From NCBI RefSeq assembly GCF_015070875.1, contig NZ_JADDIV010000006.1:310001-374000 (forward strand): a stretch of 64,000 nt of DNA. The letters are read 5' to 3'. This document shows, one piece after another, positions 16,770-25,007 of the stretch. Positions within the stretch are counted from its first letter, which is position 1; each line of letters begins with the position of its first letter. The stretch is from Ramlibacter pallidus. Its GTDB lineage: Bacteria > Pseudomonadota > Gammaproteobacteria > Burkholderiales > Burkholderiaceae_C. Under the pieces are notes generated by a model. The model saw only the letters and a program-made list of their open reading frames with translations. It was not told the DNA's origin and did not search any database. The position numbers were made by a program, and so were the translations under genes.

Positions 16770-17406
16770 GCCAGGATTATCGGAAGGGCTGGTCTACGTG
16801 GACGATCACCTGCTGGTGCTGGACAAGCCGGCCGGCCTGCTGGCCGTTCCCGGGCGGGGCGAGGACAAGCAGGATTGCCTGTCGGAACGCGCACGGCGCA
16901 TGTGGCCCGACGCGCTCGTGGTGCACCGACTCGACATGGCCACCTCCGGCCTGTTCCTCATGGGCCGCGGCGTGCACATGCAGCGCGTCCTCGGCCGCAC
17001 GTTCGCCGACCGCGCGGTGGACAAGCAGTACATCGCCGTGGTGGCGGGGCATCCGGGCGAGGTGGACGCCACCGGCACCATCGAGCTTCCGCTCGCGGCG
17101 GACTGGCCGAACCGGCCGCTGCAGAAGGTCGATGCCGAAGCAGGCCGCCCGAGCACGACCCGCTGGCGCGTGCTGGCCCACGAGGGCCCGGATGCGCGCC
17201 TGCTGCTGGAGCCGGTCACCGGCCGCACGCACCAGCTGCGGGTGCACCTGCAGGCGATCGGGCATCCGATCCTCGGCGATGCGCTCTACGCGCCCGCGCC
17301 GGCCCTGGCGCGCGCGCCGCGCCTCCTGCTGCACGCCAGCCGCCTGCGGCTCGCGCATCCCGCCACCGAGGAGGCGCTCGCGTTCGACAGCCCGCCGCCG
17401 TTCTGA
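16768..17406 (+). CDS. RluA-family pseudouridine synthase
   Basis: A 212-aa RNA pseudouridine synthase. The active-site block VVHRLDMATSGLFLMGRG carries the catalytic Asp, and the late motif LLEPVTGRTHQLRVHLQAIGHPILGDALYAP is characteristic. There is no N-terminal S4 domain, so it is of the short RluA/TruC type; whether it acts on 23S rRNA or tRNA is not decidable here. The ATG at 16768 has GGAGGAAAGG 7 nt upstream. An in-frame ATG at 16750 would add 6 residues. Confidence 0.9.
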   Translation: MPGLSEGLVYVDDHLLVLDKPAGLLAVPGRGEDKQDCLSERARRMWPDALVVHRLDMATSGLFLMGRGVHMQRVLGRTFADRAVDKQYIAVVAGHPGEVDATGTIELPLAADWPNRPLQKVDAEAGRPSTTRWRVLAHEGPDARLLLEPVTGRTHQLRVHLQAIGHPILGDALYAPAPALARAPRLLLHASRLRLAHPATEEALAFDSPPPF

Positions 17407-17459
17407 GGAACTCGCCGCCTCTCCGGACAGTCTGACCCCGGCAAGCTCCGGAGCACACC

Positions 17460-18074
17460 ATGACCCGCCTCTCCCGCCGCCATGCCGCCGCCGCGCTGGT
17501 CGCCCTGCCCTTCTGCTGGACGGGCGCACGCGCGCAGCCGGCCGCGCCGCGGCCTGCCACGCCGGCGCAGACCGAGGGGCCCTTCTATCCGGTGCAACTG
17601 CCGGCCGATGCCGACGCCGACCTGCTGCGCAACGGCGCCCGCAGCTACGGGCGGGGCCAGCCCGCCTCGGTGGACGGCACCGTGACCGACCTCGAGGGCC
17701 GGCCGCTGCGCGGCGCACAGGTGGAGATCTGGCAGTGCGACCATGCGGGCCACTACCACCATCCGGGCGACGGCGGCCGCGCGGACCCGGACTTCCAGGG
17801 CTTCGGCCGGGTGGCCGTGGGCAGCGACGGCCGCTACCGCTTCCGCACCATCCGCCCGGTCGCGTACGCCGGCCGCACGCCGCACATCCACGTCAAGGTG
17901 CGCCTGGGCGCCCGCGAGCTGCTGACGACGCAGCTGTACGTGGAAGGCGACCCGCACAACGAACGCGACTCCCTGTGGCGCCGGCTGGGCGAGGCGCGGT
18001 CCCTCGTGACCGTGCCCTTCACCCGCGGCAGCGAAGGCCTGCAAGCCAGCTTTCCCATCGTGGTCGCGGCCTGA
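17460..18074 (+). CDS. exported intradiol ring-cleavage dioxygenase-like protein
   Basis: A 204-aa protein of the protocatechuate 3,4-dioxygenase fold. After the leader come QTEGPFYPVQLP, then VDGTVTDLEGRPLRGAQVEIWQCDHAGHYHHP, and DGRYRFRTIRPVAYAGRTPHIHVKV, which supplies the expected Tyr and His (HxH) iron ligands. The first 25 residues (SRRH followed by AAAALVALPFCW, then AxA) look like a Tat-type signal, so the enzyme is probably exported folded with its iron. The usual catechol-pathway neighbours are missing, so the substrate is unknown. Confidence 0.8.
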   Translation: MTRLSRRHAAAALVALPFCWTGARAQPAAPRPATPAQTEGPFYPVQLPADADADLLRNGARSYGRGQPASVDGTVTDLEGRPLRGAQVEIWQCDHAGHYHHPGDGGRADPDFQGFGRVAVGSDGRYRFRTIRPVAYAGRTPHIHVKVRLGARELLTTQLYVEGDPHNERDSLWRRLGEARSLVTVPFTRGSEGLQASFPIVVAA

Positions 18075-18103
18075 GGCGGCGCCGTGCCGCGTACGATGGC
18101 GGC

Positions 18104-18862
18104 ATGAACCAGCGACACCTCACCATCCTCACCGGCGCCTCGCGCGGCATGGGCCTCGCCATGGCGCAGCAGCTGCTGGCCGCCGGCCACGACCTGCTGT
18201 GCATCTCGCGCAAGACCAACGACGAGCTGCAGGCGCGCGCCCAGGCCGCCGGCCGCCAGCTGGAACAGTGGCCGCAGGACCTGGCACGGCCCGAGAACGC
18301 CGCCGCCAGGCTCGAGACCTGGCTGCAGGCGCAGGACTTCGCGGTGCTGGCGTCGGTCACCCTGATCAACAACGCCGGCCTGATCCCGCGGATCGCGCCG
18401 ATCGACGACATCCCCGCCGCGCAAGTCGCCGAAGCCATGCGCGTGGACCTGGAAGCGCCGATGTTGCTGACCGGCGCCTTCCTGCGCGCGACGGCGGCCG
18501 TCAAGGCGCCGCGGAAGGTGCTGAACATCTCCTCCGGACTGGGCCGGCGCGCGATGGCGGTGCAGGCGGCCTACTGCGCCGCGAAGGCCGGCATGGACCA
18601 CTTCACGCGCTGCGTGGCGCTGGAGCAGGCGTCGCTGCCGAATGGCGCGAAGGTGTGTTCTCTGGCGCCGGGCGTGATCGACACCGACATGCAGGTGCAG
18701 CTGCGCGGCGCCGAGCCGGGCCGCTTCCCGGATGTCGGCAATTTCGTCGGCATGAAGGAAAAGGGGATGCTCAGCTCGCCCGACGATGCGGCGCAGCGCG
18801 TGCTCGCCTTCCTGGCCCGCGCGGATTTCGGCGCGAACCCCGTCGCCGACGTGCGCGACTGA
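18104..18862 (+). CDS. short-chain dehydrogenase/reductase
   Basis: A 252-aa Rossmann oxidoreductase with the SDR landmarks: TGASRGMG cofactor loop near residues 10-17, NNAG about residue 88, catalytic Ser in NISSGLG, and YCAAKAG with the Tyr-Lys pair. The cofactor loop followed by CISRK suggests NADP(H). It resembles benzil-reductase or sepiapterin-reductase-like SDRs (SRGMGLAMA, VCSLAPGVIDTDMQ). Substrate unknown. It starts 29 nt after the dioxygenase gene, perhaps in the same operon. Confidence 0.85.
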   Translation: MNQRHLTILTGASRGMGLAMAQQLLAAGHDLLCISRKTNDELQARAQAAGRQLEQWPQDLARPENAAARLETWLQAQDFAVLASVTLINNAGLIPRIAPIDDIPAAQVAEAMRVDLEAPMLLTGAFLRATAAVKAPRKVLNISSGLGRRAMAVQAAYCAAKAGMDHFTRCVALEQASLPNGAKVCSLAPGVIDTDMQVQLRGAEPGRFPDVGNFVGMKEKGMLSSPDDAAQRVLAFLARADFGANPVADVRD

Positions 18863-18871
18863 CCAGGGCTC

Positions 18872-19606
18872 CTACGCGTCCTGGAAGCCGCCGGCGCGCG
18901 CGGTCAGCACCAGCGTGTCGCGGTGGCAGCGGCCTCCGGCTTCCACCGGCTGGATCGGCGTGGTTTCGTGGATCACCCGCGCGTCGTCCAGCAGCAGCAC
19001 GCTCCAGGGCTCGGTGAGCGTGAAGCGCTGGCCCGCCGGGCCGTCGGCCTGGAACACGCGCGTCTCGCCGCCCTTGATGCCCTCACGCGCCACCAGGAAC
19101 ACCGCGACCAGGTCGACGCCGTCGCGGTGCGCGCCTTCCGGCGTGGGTCGGCCGATGCCGCCTTCCGTGTCGATGCGGAACTGGTGCGCCTCGACGTACC
19201 AGGGCTGCGGCCCGCGCAGGTCGCCGGCCACGCGTGCCAGGGACTGCAGCAACGCGCGCCAGGCGGGTTGCGCCACCACCTCCGGCTGCATGGCGTCGAA
19301 CCAGCGCTCCATGCCGCCGTGCAATGCGTTGTATTCCACCGGCTGCCAGTGCGCGCGGTGCGGCACCTGCGTCACGCTGCCGCCCTCGACGACGAAGGAA
19401 GCATGCCGCCGCTTGCGGTAGCGGCCGCCGTCCTTCAGGTGCTGGTCGGGCGGCAGGTCATGCCAGGAGCGGCCCAGCGCCTGCAGGTCCGCGAGGCTGC
19501 AGCCGGCGAGTTCGCAGACGCCGCGCGGCCCGAGCACCGCGTAGCCGTGCTGGCGCAACTGGGTGGCGAGCTGGTCGGGATAGGTGTAGGCGGGGCTCAG
19601 CAGCAT
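18872..19606 (-). CDS. 2OG-Fe dioxygenase family protein
   Basis: A 244-aa protein matching the 2OG-Fe dioxygenase family that includes amino-acid hydroxylases. The iron site is visible as HRDGVD (HxD, about residues 160-165) and a distal His in RVIHETTPI. The start HGYAVLGPRG and a YRKRRHASF segment are typical. It could hydroxylate a free amino acid; the substrate cannot be named. Convergent with the SDR gene, 9 nt between stops. Confidence 0.78.
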   Translation of the reverse strand: MLLSPAYTYPDQLATQLRQHGYAVLGPRGVCELAGCSLADLQALGRSWHDLPPDQHLKDGGRYRKRRHASFVVEGGSVTQVPHRAHWQPVEYNALHGGMERWFDAMQPEVVAQPAWRALLQSLARVAGDLRGPQPWYVEAHQFRIDTEGGIGRPTPEGAHRDGVDLVAVFLVAREGIKGGETRVFQADGPAGQRFTLTEPWSVLLLDDARVIHETTPIQPVEAGGRCHRDTLVLTARAGGFQDA

Positions 19607-19642
19607 GGCGCGAGCTTACCGCCGCCCGCGCGAAGTGCTTCC

Positions 19643-19656
19643 CTGACCTGCGTCAA
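19643..19656 (+). promoter_or_regulatory. FNR/ANR-like binding site upstream of bacteriohemerythrin
   Basis: The 14-mer CTGACCTGCGTCAA differs at one position from the dyad TTGAC-N4-GTCAA used by many FNR-type regulators. Its centre is about 61 nt before the hemerythrin ATG. With a -10-like CCTAAG at 19677-19682 it would sit near -41.5 of the start site, the class II activator position. This is a prediction only. Confidence 0.5.
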
Positions 19657-19710
19657 GACCCCGCGCGCACGGGCGTCCTAAGCTCGCGCCGCACTGGAGA
19701 ACCCCACCGC

Positions 19711-20181
19711 ATGAGCACATTGACCTGGTCCGAAGGACTGGAACTCGGCCTGTCCTTCATGGACGACACCCACAGGGAGTTCGTCGACCTGCTGGCGCAA
19801 TGCGAAGGTGCGGCCGATGCGGAGCTGCCCGCGCTCTGGGACACCCTCATCGCCCACACCGCCGACCACTTCGGCCGGGAGGACGAGTGGATGCTGGCCA
19901 CCGGGTTCGCCTCGGGCAACTGCCATGCCACGCAGCACAAGGTGGTGCTGCAGGTGCTGCGCGAAGGCGCGCTGCATGCGCGCCAGGGCGACCTGGGGCC
20001 CGTGCGGCAGATGATCGGCGAACTGGCCGCCTGGTTCCCGCAGCACGCGAAAAGCATGGATGCGGCGCTGGCCCTGCACCTGCGGGGCGTCGGCTTCGAT
20101 GCCGCGACCGGAGCAGTCCACGCGCCGCAGCGCCTGCCCGCGACGGCCATCAGCGGTTGCGGCGGCGGTTCCTGCGGGTGA
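19711..20181 (+). CDS. bacteriohemerythrin
   Basis: A 156-aa single-domain hemerythrin that binds O2 at a di-iron centre. The ligand set is visible in order: the first His in FMDDTHREFVD, HTADHFGREDEWM (HxxxE), CHATQHKVVL (HxxxH), and WFPQHAKSMDAAL (HxxxxD). The C-terminal tail with CGGGSC is unusual and might hold a metal or disulfide. Possible roles are O2 delivery or sensing; the FNR-like site upstream suggests low-oxygen control. Confidence 0.88.
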   Translation: MSTLTWSEGLELGLSFMDDTHREFVDLLAQCEGAADAELPALWDTLIAHTADHFGREDEWMLATGFASGNCHATQHKVVLQVLREGALHARQGDLGPVRQMIGELAAWFPQHAKSMDAALALHLRGVGFDAATGAVHAPQRLPATAISGCGGGSCG

Positions 20182-20187
20182 GCCGCG

Positions 20188-20469
20188 TCAGGCGCTGACC
20201 TTCACGCCCTTCCAGAAGGCGACGCGGTCCTTGACCATCTCCGCCTCGGGCTTGGGGTCGGGGTAGTACCAGACCGCCTCGGGGTTCAGCTCGCCGTTGA
20301 CCAGCAGGGAGTAGTAGCTCGCCTCGCCCTTCCACGCACAGGTGGTGTGGTGGTTGCTGAAGGTGACGTACTCGCGCTTGAGCGCCTCTGCCGGGAAGTA
20401 GTGGTTGCCTTCGACCACCACCGTGTCGTCGCTCTCCGCGACGATCACGCCGTTCCATTCCGCCTTCAT
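20188..20469 (-). CDS. DUF427 domain protein
   Basis: A 93-aa protein of the DUF427 family (WNGVIVAESDDTVVVEGNHYFP, TTCAWKGEASYYSL, AVWYYPDPKPEA). These small beta-rich proteins have no established function. It starts 11 nt after egtD and ends the ergothioneine operon, facing the hemerythrin gene with 6 nt between stops. Confidence 0.88.
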   Translation of the reverse strand: MKAEWNGVIVAESDDTVVVEGNHYFPAEALKREYVTFSNHHTTCAWKGEASYYSLLVNGELNPEAVWYYPDPKPEAEMVKDRVAFWKGVKVSA

Positions 20470-20480
20470 GGGGGTTCCTC

Positions 20481-21476
20481 TCAGGGTGCGTGCAGCCAGT
20501 GGACGCTGAACAGCCGCTGCGGGTCCGTCCATACCGGGCCCGGGCGAAAACCGGCGCGCATCGCGAGCGCGCGCAGGCCGTCGACGGTGAACTTGTGCGA
20601 GTTCTCGGTGTGCAGGCTCTCGCCCTCTTCCACCGTGAAGCGCTCGCCGCAAACGGTCACCGCCTGCCGCTCGCGGCTCACCAGGTGCATCTCGATGCGC
20701 TGCAGCGGCGCGTTGTAGAACGCATAGTGCGCGAAGCCCTGCAGCTCGAAGTTCGCGCCGAGCTCGCGGTTCGCGCGGGCCAGCAGGTTCAGGTTGAAGG
20801 CCGCCGTCACGCCCTGCGCGTCGTTGTACGCGGCGTGCAGCACGCGCGGGTCCTTCACCAGGTCGGCGCCCAGCACCAGCGCGCCGCCCTGCAGCACCTC
20901 CGCGGCGCGCCGCAGGAAGGACAGGGCCTCCTCGGGGCTGAAGTTGCCCAGCGTCGATCCCGGGAAGAAGCCGATCCGGCGGCCGCCGCCCTCGCCCTGC
21001 GGCAGCAGCAGGCGCTGCGTGTAGTCGGCCACGATGGGTTGCACTTCCAGGCCGGCGAACTCGCGCCGCAGCACCGCGGCCGCATCGCGCAGGTGCTCGC
21101 CGGAGATGTCGATCGGCAGGTAGCGTGCCGGCGCGTCGAAGGCCTGCAGCAGCAGCCGCACCTTGCGCAGCGAACCCGCCCCGAACTCGACGATCTCCGC
21201 CTGCGGGCCGGCCAGCTGCGCCAGTTCGGCCGCGCAACGCTGCAGGATGCCGAGCTCGGTGCGCGTCGGGTAGTACTCCGGCAATTCGCAGATGCGGTCG
21301 AACAGGCGCGAGCCTTCCGCGTCGTAGAAGTATTTCGGCGAGATGCTGCGCGGCCGCGCACGCAAGGCGGCGACGAGGTCGCGCCCGAACTCGCAGTCGC
21401 TGGCGTTGGCCGATGCCGGCGCGTTGGCCGCCTCGGCAGTGGGTGCGATGCCGCAAGGCACGGTGGAAGTCAGCAT
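20481..21476 (-). CDS. egtD: L-histidine N-alpha-methyltransferase
   Basis: A 331-aa SAM-dependent enzyme that trimethylates histidine to hercynine, the first step of ergothioneine synthesis. Family blocks: PKYFYDAEGSRLFDRICELPEYYPTRTE, VEFGAGSLRK (SAM loop), FFPGSTLGNFSPEEAL, LGADLVKDPRVLHAAYND, and the C-terminal ENSHKF. About 25 extra N-terminal residues of low complexity precede the domain, so a later start is conceivable. The gene begins 7 nt inside the end of egtB. Confidence 0.93.
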   Translation of the reverse strand: MLTSTVPCGIAPTAEAANAPASANASDCEFGRDLVAALRARPRSISPKYFYDAEGSRLFDRICELPEYYPTRTELGILQRCAAELAQLAGPQAEIVEFGAGSLRKVRLLLQAFDAPARYLPIDISGEHLRDAAAVLRREFAGLEVQPIVADYTQRLLLPQGEGGGRRIGFFPGSTLGNFSPEEALSFLRRAAEVLQGGALVLGADLVKDPRVLHAAYNDAQGVTAAFNLNLLARANRELGANFELQGFAHYAFYNAPLQRIEMHLVSRERQAVTVCGERFTVEEGESLHTENSHKFTVDGLRALAMRAGFRPGPVWTDPQRLFSVHWLHAP

Positions 21477-22732
21477 GCGCCATCCCTGGCGAGCCGCAGC
21501 CCGCTGAATTGCCAGCGCGCGGCCGGCGGGAAGAAGTTGCGGTAGGTCGGACGGGCATGCCCCTCCGGCGTCGCGAGGCTGCTGCCCCGCAGGACGATCT
21601 GCCCCACCATGAATTTGCCGTTGTACTCCGCCACGGCGCCGCGCCAGGGACGGAAGCCAGGGTACGGGTCGTAGGAGGAGCGGGTCCATTGCCAGGCCTG
21701 GCCCGTCATCTGCTGCAGGCCGGGCAGGCCATACGCGGCCTCCCACTCCTGCTCGGTGGGCAGGCGGGCGCCGGCCCATTCCGCATAGGCGGCCGCCTCG
21801 TAGAAACTGAGCTGCATGACCGGCGCATCGCGGTCCAGCGGCTGCACGCCCCGCAAGCCGAACACCTGCCACCCGGCCGCGGGCGCGCGGAAGTCGTCGG
21901 GAGCGATCCAGTAGGCCGGTGCGCGCCACTGCTGCGCCTGCACCATCGCCCAGCCGTCGGAGAGCCACAGCGCGGGTTGCCGATAGCCGCCATCGGCGAT
22001 GAAGTCGGCGAAGTCGCCGCAGCTCACCAGCCGGTCGGCGATGCGGTACGGCTGCAGCCACGTGCGGTGCCGCGGCGTCTCGTTGTCGAACGCGAAAGCT
22101 TCGCCCGCATGGCCGATCTCGACGGCGCCTTCCGGCCCGGTGATCCAGCGCAGCGGCGCCTGCGGCGCAGCCAGCCGCAGCGAGGGCGCCTCGTTTCGCG
22201 CGTACGCTGGCAGGAGCGGATTGCACGACAGCGCATGGAGGATGTCCGTGAGCAGCAGTTCCTGGTGTTGCTGCTCGTGGTGCAGGCCGAGCTCGAGCAG
22301 CGGCTCGACCGCGCGCCACGCCGCCTCGTCCGCCTCCTCCACCAGCGCGTGGACTTGCGCTTCCACGTGGCGCCGGTAGGCATGCACTTCGTCCAGCGAC
22401 GGCCGCGTCAGCAGGCCGCGCTGCGCGCGCGGATGGCGCTGCCCCAGCGCCTCGTAGTACGAGTTGAAGAGATGGAACCAGCGCGGGTCGTAGGGCTGGT
22501 AGCCCGGGCGGTGCGCGGCCAGGACCACCGCCTCGAAAAACCACGTGGTGTGCGCCAGGTGCCACTTGGTCGGACTCGCATCGGGCATGGACTGCACGCA
22601 CTGGTCCTCGGGCGACAGCGGAGCGGCCAGCGCCAGCGTGTGCGCGCGGACCTGCGCGAAGCGCGCGGCCAGCGGTGCACGGCCGCCTGCACGCAGGCTG
22701 TCCTGCGCGGCGGCGGCGGAAGGAGGGGGCAT
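21470..22732 (-). CDS. egtB: ergothioneine biosynthesis sulfoxide synthase EgtB
   Basis: A 420-aa non-haem iron enzyme that joins hercynine to a thiol (gamma-glutamylcysteine or cysteine) and forms the sulfoxide. The N-terminal DinB-like domain has the His cluster: TKWHLAH (H58, H61) and HHEQQH (H152, H156), the likely iron ligands. The C-terminal formylglycine-enzyme-like domain shows PVMQLSFYEAAAYAEWAGARLPTEQEWE and ends RWQFSGLRLARD. No egtC or egtA gene is nearby, so cysteine or a gamma-glutamylcysteine made elsewhere would be the donor. It starts 5 nt after the upstream small gene. Confidence 0.93.
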   Translation of the reverse strand: MPPPSAAAAQDSLRAGGRAPLAARFAQVRAHTLALAAPLSPEDQCVQSMPDASPTKWHLAHTTWFFEAVVLAAHRPGYQPYDPRWFHLFNSYYEALGQRHPRAQRGLLTRPSLDEVHAYRRHVEAQVHALVEEADEAAWRAVEPLLELGLHHEQQHQELLLTDILHALSCNPLLPAYARNEAPSLRLAAPQAPLRWITGPEGAVEIGHAGEAFAFDNETPRHRTWLQPYRIADRLVSCGDFADFIADGGYRQPALWLSDGWAMVQAQQWRAPAYWIAPDDFRAPAAGWQVFGLRGVQPLDRDAPVMQLSFYEAAAYAEWAGARLPTEQEWEAAYGLPGLQQMTGQAWQWTRSSYDPYPGFRPWRGAVAEYNGKFMVGQIVLRGSSLATPEGHARPTYRNFFPPAARWQFSGLRLARDGAC

Positions 22733-22737
22733 GCGGG

Positions 22738-23118
22738 TCAGTCGCGCTCCTGCAGTGCGACCTGCTCGCGCCGGTGCCGCCAGCTGCCCCAGCGGCTGGG
22801 GCTGTCGTCGACGCGCACGAACAGCACCGGCTGGCTGCAGGCCTGCCAGCGAGCGCAGTTCTGTTTCCACTTGCGCACCTGGCCGGGCGGCACGTACAGG
22901 TAGACCGGCTGCGCGCCGGGAGGCGGCAGGGCGGCGTCGGCCACCACCGGTTGGGGGTAGATCACCGGCGGCGGGGGCGCCGCGTGCTTCACCACGATGC
23001 GGCCGTAGATGCCGGGACGCAGGGGGCCACCGGTGGTCGCGTTGCGGTATTCCGCCGCGGCCTGGGCGGCGGCCAGGCAGCCCAGGACGACAGCGGCGCC
23101 GCGCTGCAGCGCGCTCAC
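22738..23118 (-). CDS. small exported protein of the ergothioneine operon
   Basis: A 126-aa protein from a GTG at 23118 that overlaps the upstream stop by 4 nt (GTGA). The first 22 residues are a signal peptide. The mature part has a proline-rich stretch (HAAPPPPVIYPQP), then PVYLYVPPGQVRKWKQNC and ARWQAC, giving two Cys six residues apart, likely a disulfide, and a charged C-terminus (RHRREQVALQERD). Similar YVPPG proteins occur in Burkholderiales, to my recollection, without known function. It lies directly before egtB. Confidence 0.72.
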   Translation of the reverse strand: MSALQRGAAVVLGCLAAAQAAAEYRNATTGGPLRPGIYGRIVVKHAAPPPPVIYPQPVVADAALPPPGAQPVYLYVPPGQVRKWKQNCARWQACSQPVLFVRVDDSPSRWGSWRHRREQVALQERD

Positions 23119-23369
23119 AGCCGCGCCTCCGGCAGGCGGGCGGGTGCACAGTCGCGACAGCCCACCATGTGCCCGCGCGCGGCCGGCAGCGCCGGCGCCA
23201 GGGGCGACTTGACCACCTCCACCGGCGCGTCGGCCGCGGGCCTCTGCGCCTGCTGGCCGGGGGCATCCAGGGCAGCGTCCCCGGTCCAGGCGGCGCACAG
23301 CGCGGCGAAGCTCACCGCGGCGACGGCGAGGGCGGGAACGATGCGGGACGGCCTTGCACTCGGGTTCAT
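23115..23369 (-). CDS. small exported or membrane-anchored protein with a CxxC motif
   Basis: An 84-aa protein starting at ATG 23369, chosen over an ATG six codons earlier because a GGAG ribosome site lies about 9 nt upstream. One hydrophobic segment (about residues 11-29) is a signal peptide or anchor. The rest is Ala/Pro-rich and ends with GHMVGCRDCAP, a CxxC pair that could bind a metal or be redox active. First gene of the operon that continues into egtB, egtD and DUF427. Function unknown. Confidence 0.65.
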   Translation of the reverse strand: MNPSARPSRIVPALAVAAVSFAALCAAWTGDAALDAPGQQAQRPAADAPVEVVKSPLAPALPAARGHMVGCRDCAPARLPEARL

Positions 23370-23497
23370 GGGGCGCTCCAGGGGCAACGGCTGTGTTTCT
23401 ACCCAAGGCTCACCTCATCCGGTTGTAGGCGTGCATGAACAGCGCGCAGGGAAATCGTCCGGCGGCGCGTCGGAATCCGCTGACAAGGCCTTTCACC

Positions 23498-24523
23498 TCA
23501 TCCACCGAAGCGGCGCCGCGCGAGTTCTGCGCCCTGCGCCAGCGCCTGCAGCTTGCGCAAGGCCACGTCGCGGTCCATCGGGGCCATGCCGCAGTTGGTG
23601 CAGGGGAAAAGGCGTTCGCGCGCGACGAACTGCAGCGCGGCACCAATGGTGTCGGCGACCTGCTCCGGCGTCTCGACCTCGTCGCTGGCCACGTCGATCA
23701 CGCCCACCATCACGTCCTTGCCCGCCAGCAGCTCCATCAGGCGGGGCGGCACGTGCGAGTGGTAGCACTCCAGGCTGACCTGGTCGATGCTGCTGGCGGC
23801 CAGCGCGGGGAACACGCGCTCGTACTGGCGCCACTCCTCGCCCAGCGACTTCTTCCAGTCGACGTTGGCCTGGATGCCGTACCCGTAGCAGATGTGCACG
23901 GCCGTCGTGCAGGTGAGGCCCTGCGCGGCGCGCTCGAGCGCGCGCACGCCCCAGTCGGCGGCCTCGCGCGTGTACGCATTGAAGGCGGGCTCGTCGAACT
24001 GGATCACGTCGACGCCGTCGGCCTGCAGGGCCAATGCCTCCTCGTTCAGGAGTTCGGCGAAGGCGAAGGCCATCTTCATCCGGTCGCCGTAGTGCCGGTC
24101 GGCGACGGTGTCGGCAATGGTCATGGGGCCGGGCAGCGTGAACTTCAGCCGGCGCCGGGTGTGGGCACGGGCCAGCTGCGCCTCGAAGGCGTGCACGCGG
24201 CCCTTCAGCCGGACCGGCGCCACCACCTGCGGCACCATGGCGCGGTAGCGGTCGTCGCGGATCCCCATCTCCACCTTGTGCTCGAAGTCGATGCCCTCGA
24301 CCTGCTCCAGGAAGCCGTGGACGAAATGCTGGCGGGAGATCTCGCCGTCCGTCACGATGTCCAGCCCGGCGTCCTCCTGCGCCTTGATCCACAGCAGCGT
24401 GGCGTCGGCCTTGGCTTCGCGCAGCGCCTGGCCCTGCGCCCGCCACTGCGGCCAGAGCTTGTGGGTCTCGGCCAGCCAGCCCGGCTTGGGCAGGCTGCCC
24501 GCGATGGTGGTCGGGAACAGCAT
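23498..24523 (-). CDS. cobalamin-independent methionine synthase-like protein (MetE C-terminal domain only)
   Basis: A 341-aa protein equal to the catalytic half of MetE. The zinc site is visible as HICYG (His and Cys) and the late CTNCGM Cys. Other MetE landmarks are SLPKP at the start, DIVTDGEISR, TLPGPMTIADT, VDVIQFDEPAFN and the closing FPCTNCGMAP. Short core-MetE proteins can use other methyl donors or carriers than full-length MetE. An AGGAGA site precedes the ATG. Confidence 0.85.
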   Translation of the reverse strand: MLFPTTIAGSLPKPGWLAETHKLWPQWRAQGQALREAKADATLLWIKAQEDAGLDIVTDGEISRQHFVHGFLEQVEGIDFEHKVEMGIRDDRYRAMVPQVVAPVRLKGRVHAFEAQLARAHTRRRLKFTLPGPMTIADTVADRHYGDRMKMAFAFAELLNEEALALQADGVDVIQFDEPAFNAYTREAADWGVRALERAAQGLTCTTAVHICYGYGIQANVDWKKSLGEEWRQYERVFPALAASSIDQVSLECYHSHVPPRLMELLAGKDVMVGVIDVASDEVETPEQVADTIGAALQFVARERLFPCTNCGMAPMDRDVALRKLQALAQGAELARRRFGG

Positions 24524-24562
24524 GGTCTCGGGGTCTCCTGGATGCGGATGGGCTAGGCCTTT

Positions 24563-24997
24563 ATGATTCGGACCTTACACGTTTCCCCGCCCATGCACCA
24601 CCTGCCCGATCCGGAGCGCGCCAAGCCCTGCATCCTCGTCGTCGACGACGACGAGACCATCGCCTGGGCGATCGCCGGCCGCCTGGGCCCGGACTTCCGC
24701 GTGGTGGGCGAGACGGACCCCGCCCGGGCCGTCGAGCGGGCCCGCGACGAGCAGGCCGACGTCATCCTGTGCGACATCGACATGCCGGGCATGAGCGGCG
24801 ACGACGTCGCCTTCGCGATCTCGCAGGACCCCGCCACCGCCGGCATCCCCTTCCTCTACCTCACCGGGCTGGTGAGCCCCGACGAGGTGCCGGAGTTCGA
24901 GGGCGTGTTCGGCGAACACCGCACGCTCTCGAAGGAATCCCCGACCGAGCTGCTGCGCGAGGCCGTGGGCGACGCGCTGGGACTCCCGCGCGACTGA
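24563..24997 (+). CDS. single-domain response regulator
   Basis: A 144-aa receiver with no output domain. The acidic pocket is VVDDDE (about residues 26-31), the phosphoacceptor is Asp71 in LCDIDMPGMSG, and a conserved Thr sits in YLTGLVSP. The expected Lys is in LSKES. Lone receivers often relay to a kinase or control flagella or stress responses; no partner kinase adjoins it. A start at the second ATG (24593) is equally possible. Confidence 0.82.
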   Translation: MIRTLHVSPPMHHLPDPERAKPCILVVDDDETIAWAIAGRLGPDFRVVGETDPARAVERARDEQADVILCDIDMPGMSGDDVAFAISQDPATAGIPFLYLTGLVSPDEVPEFEGVFGEHRTLSKESPTELLREAVGDALGLPRD

Positions 24998-25007
24998 GGC
25001 CGACGCC

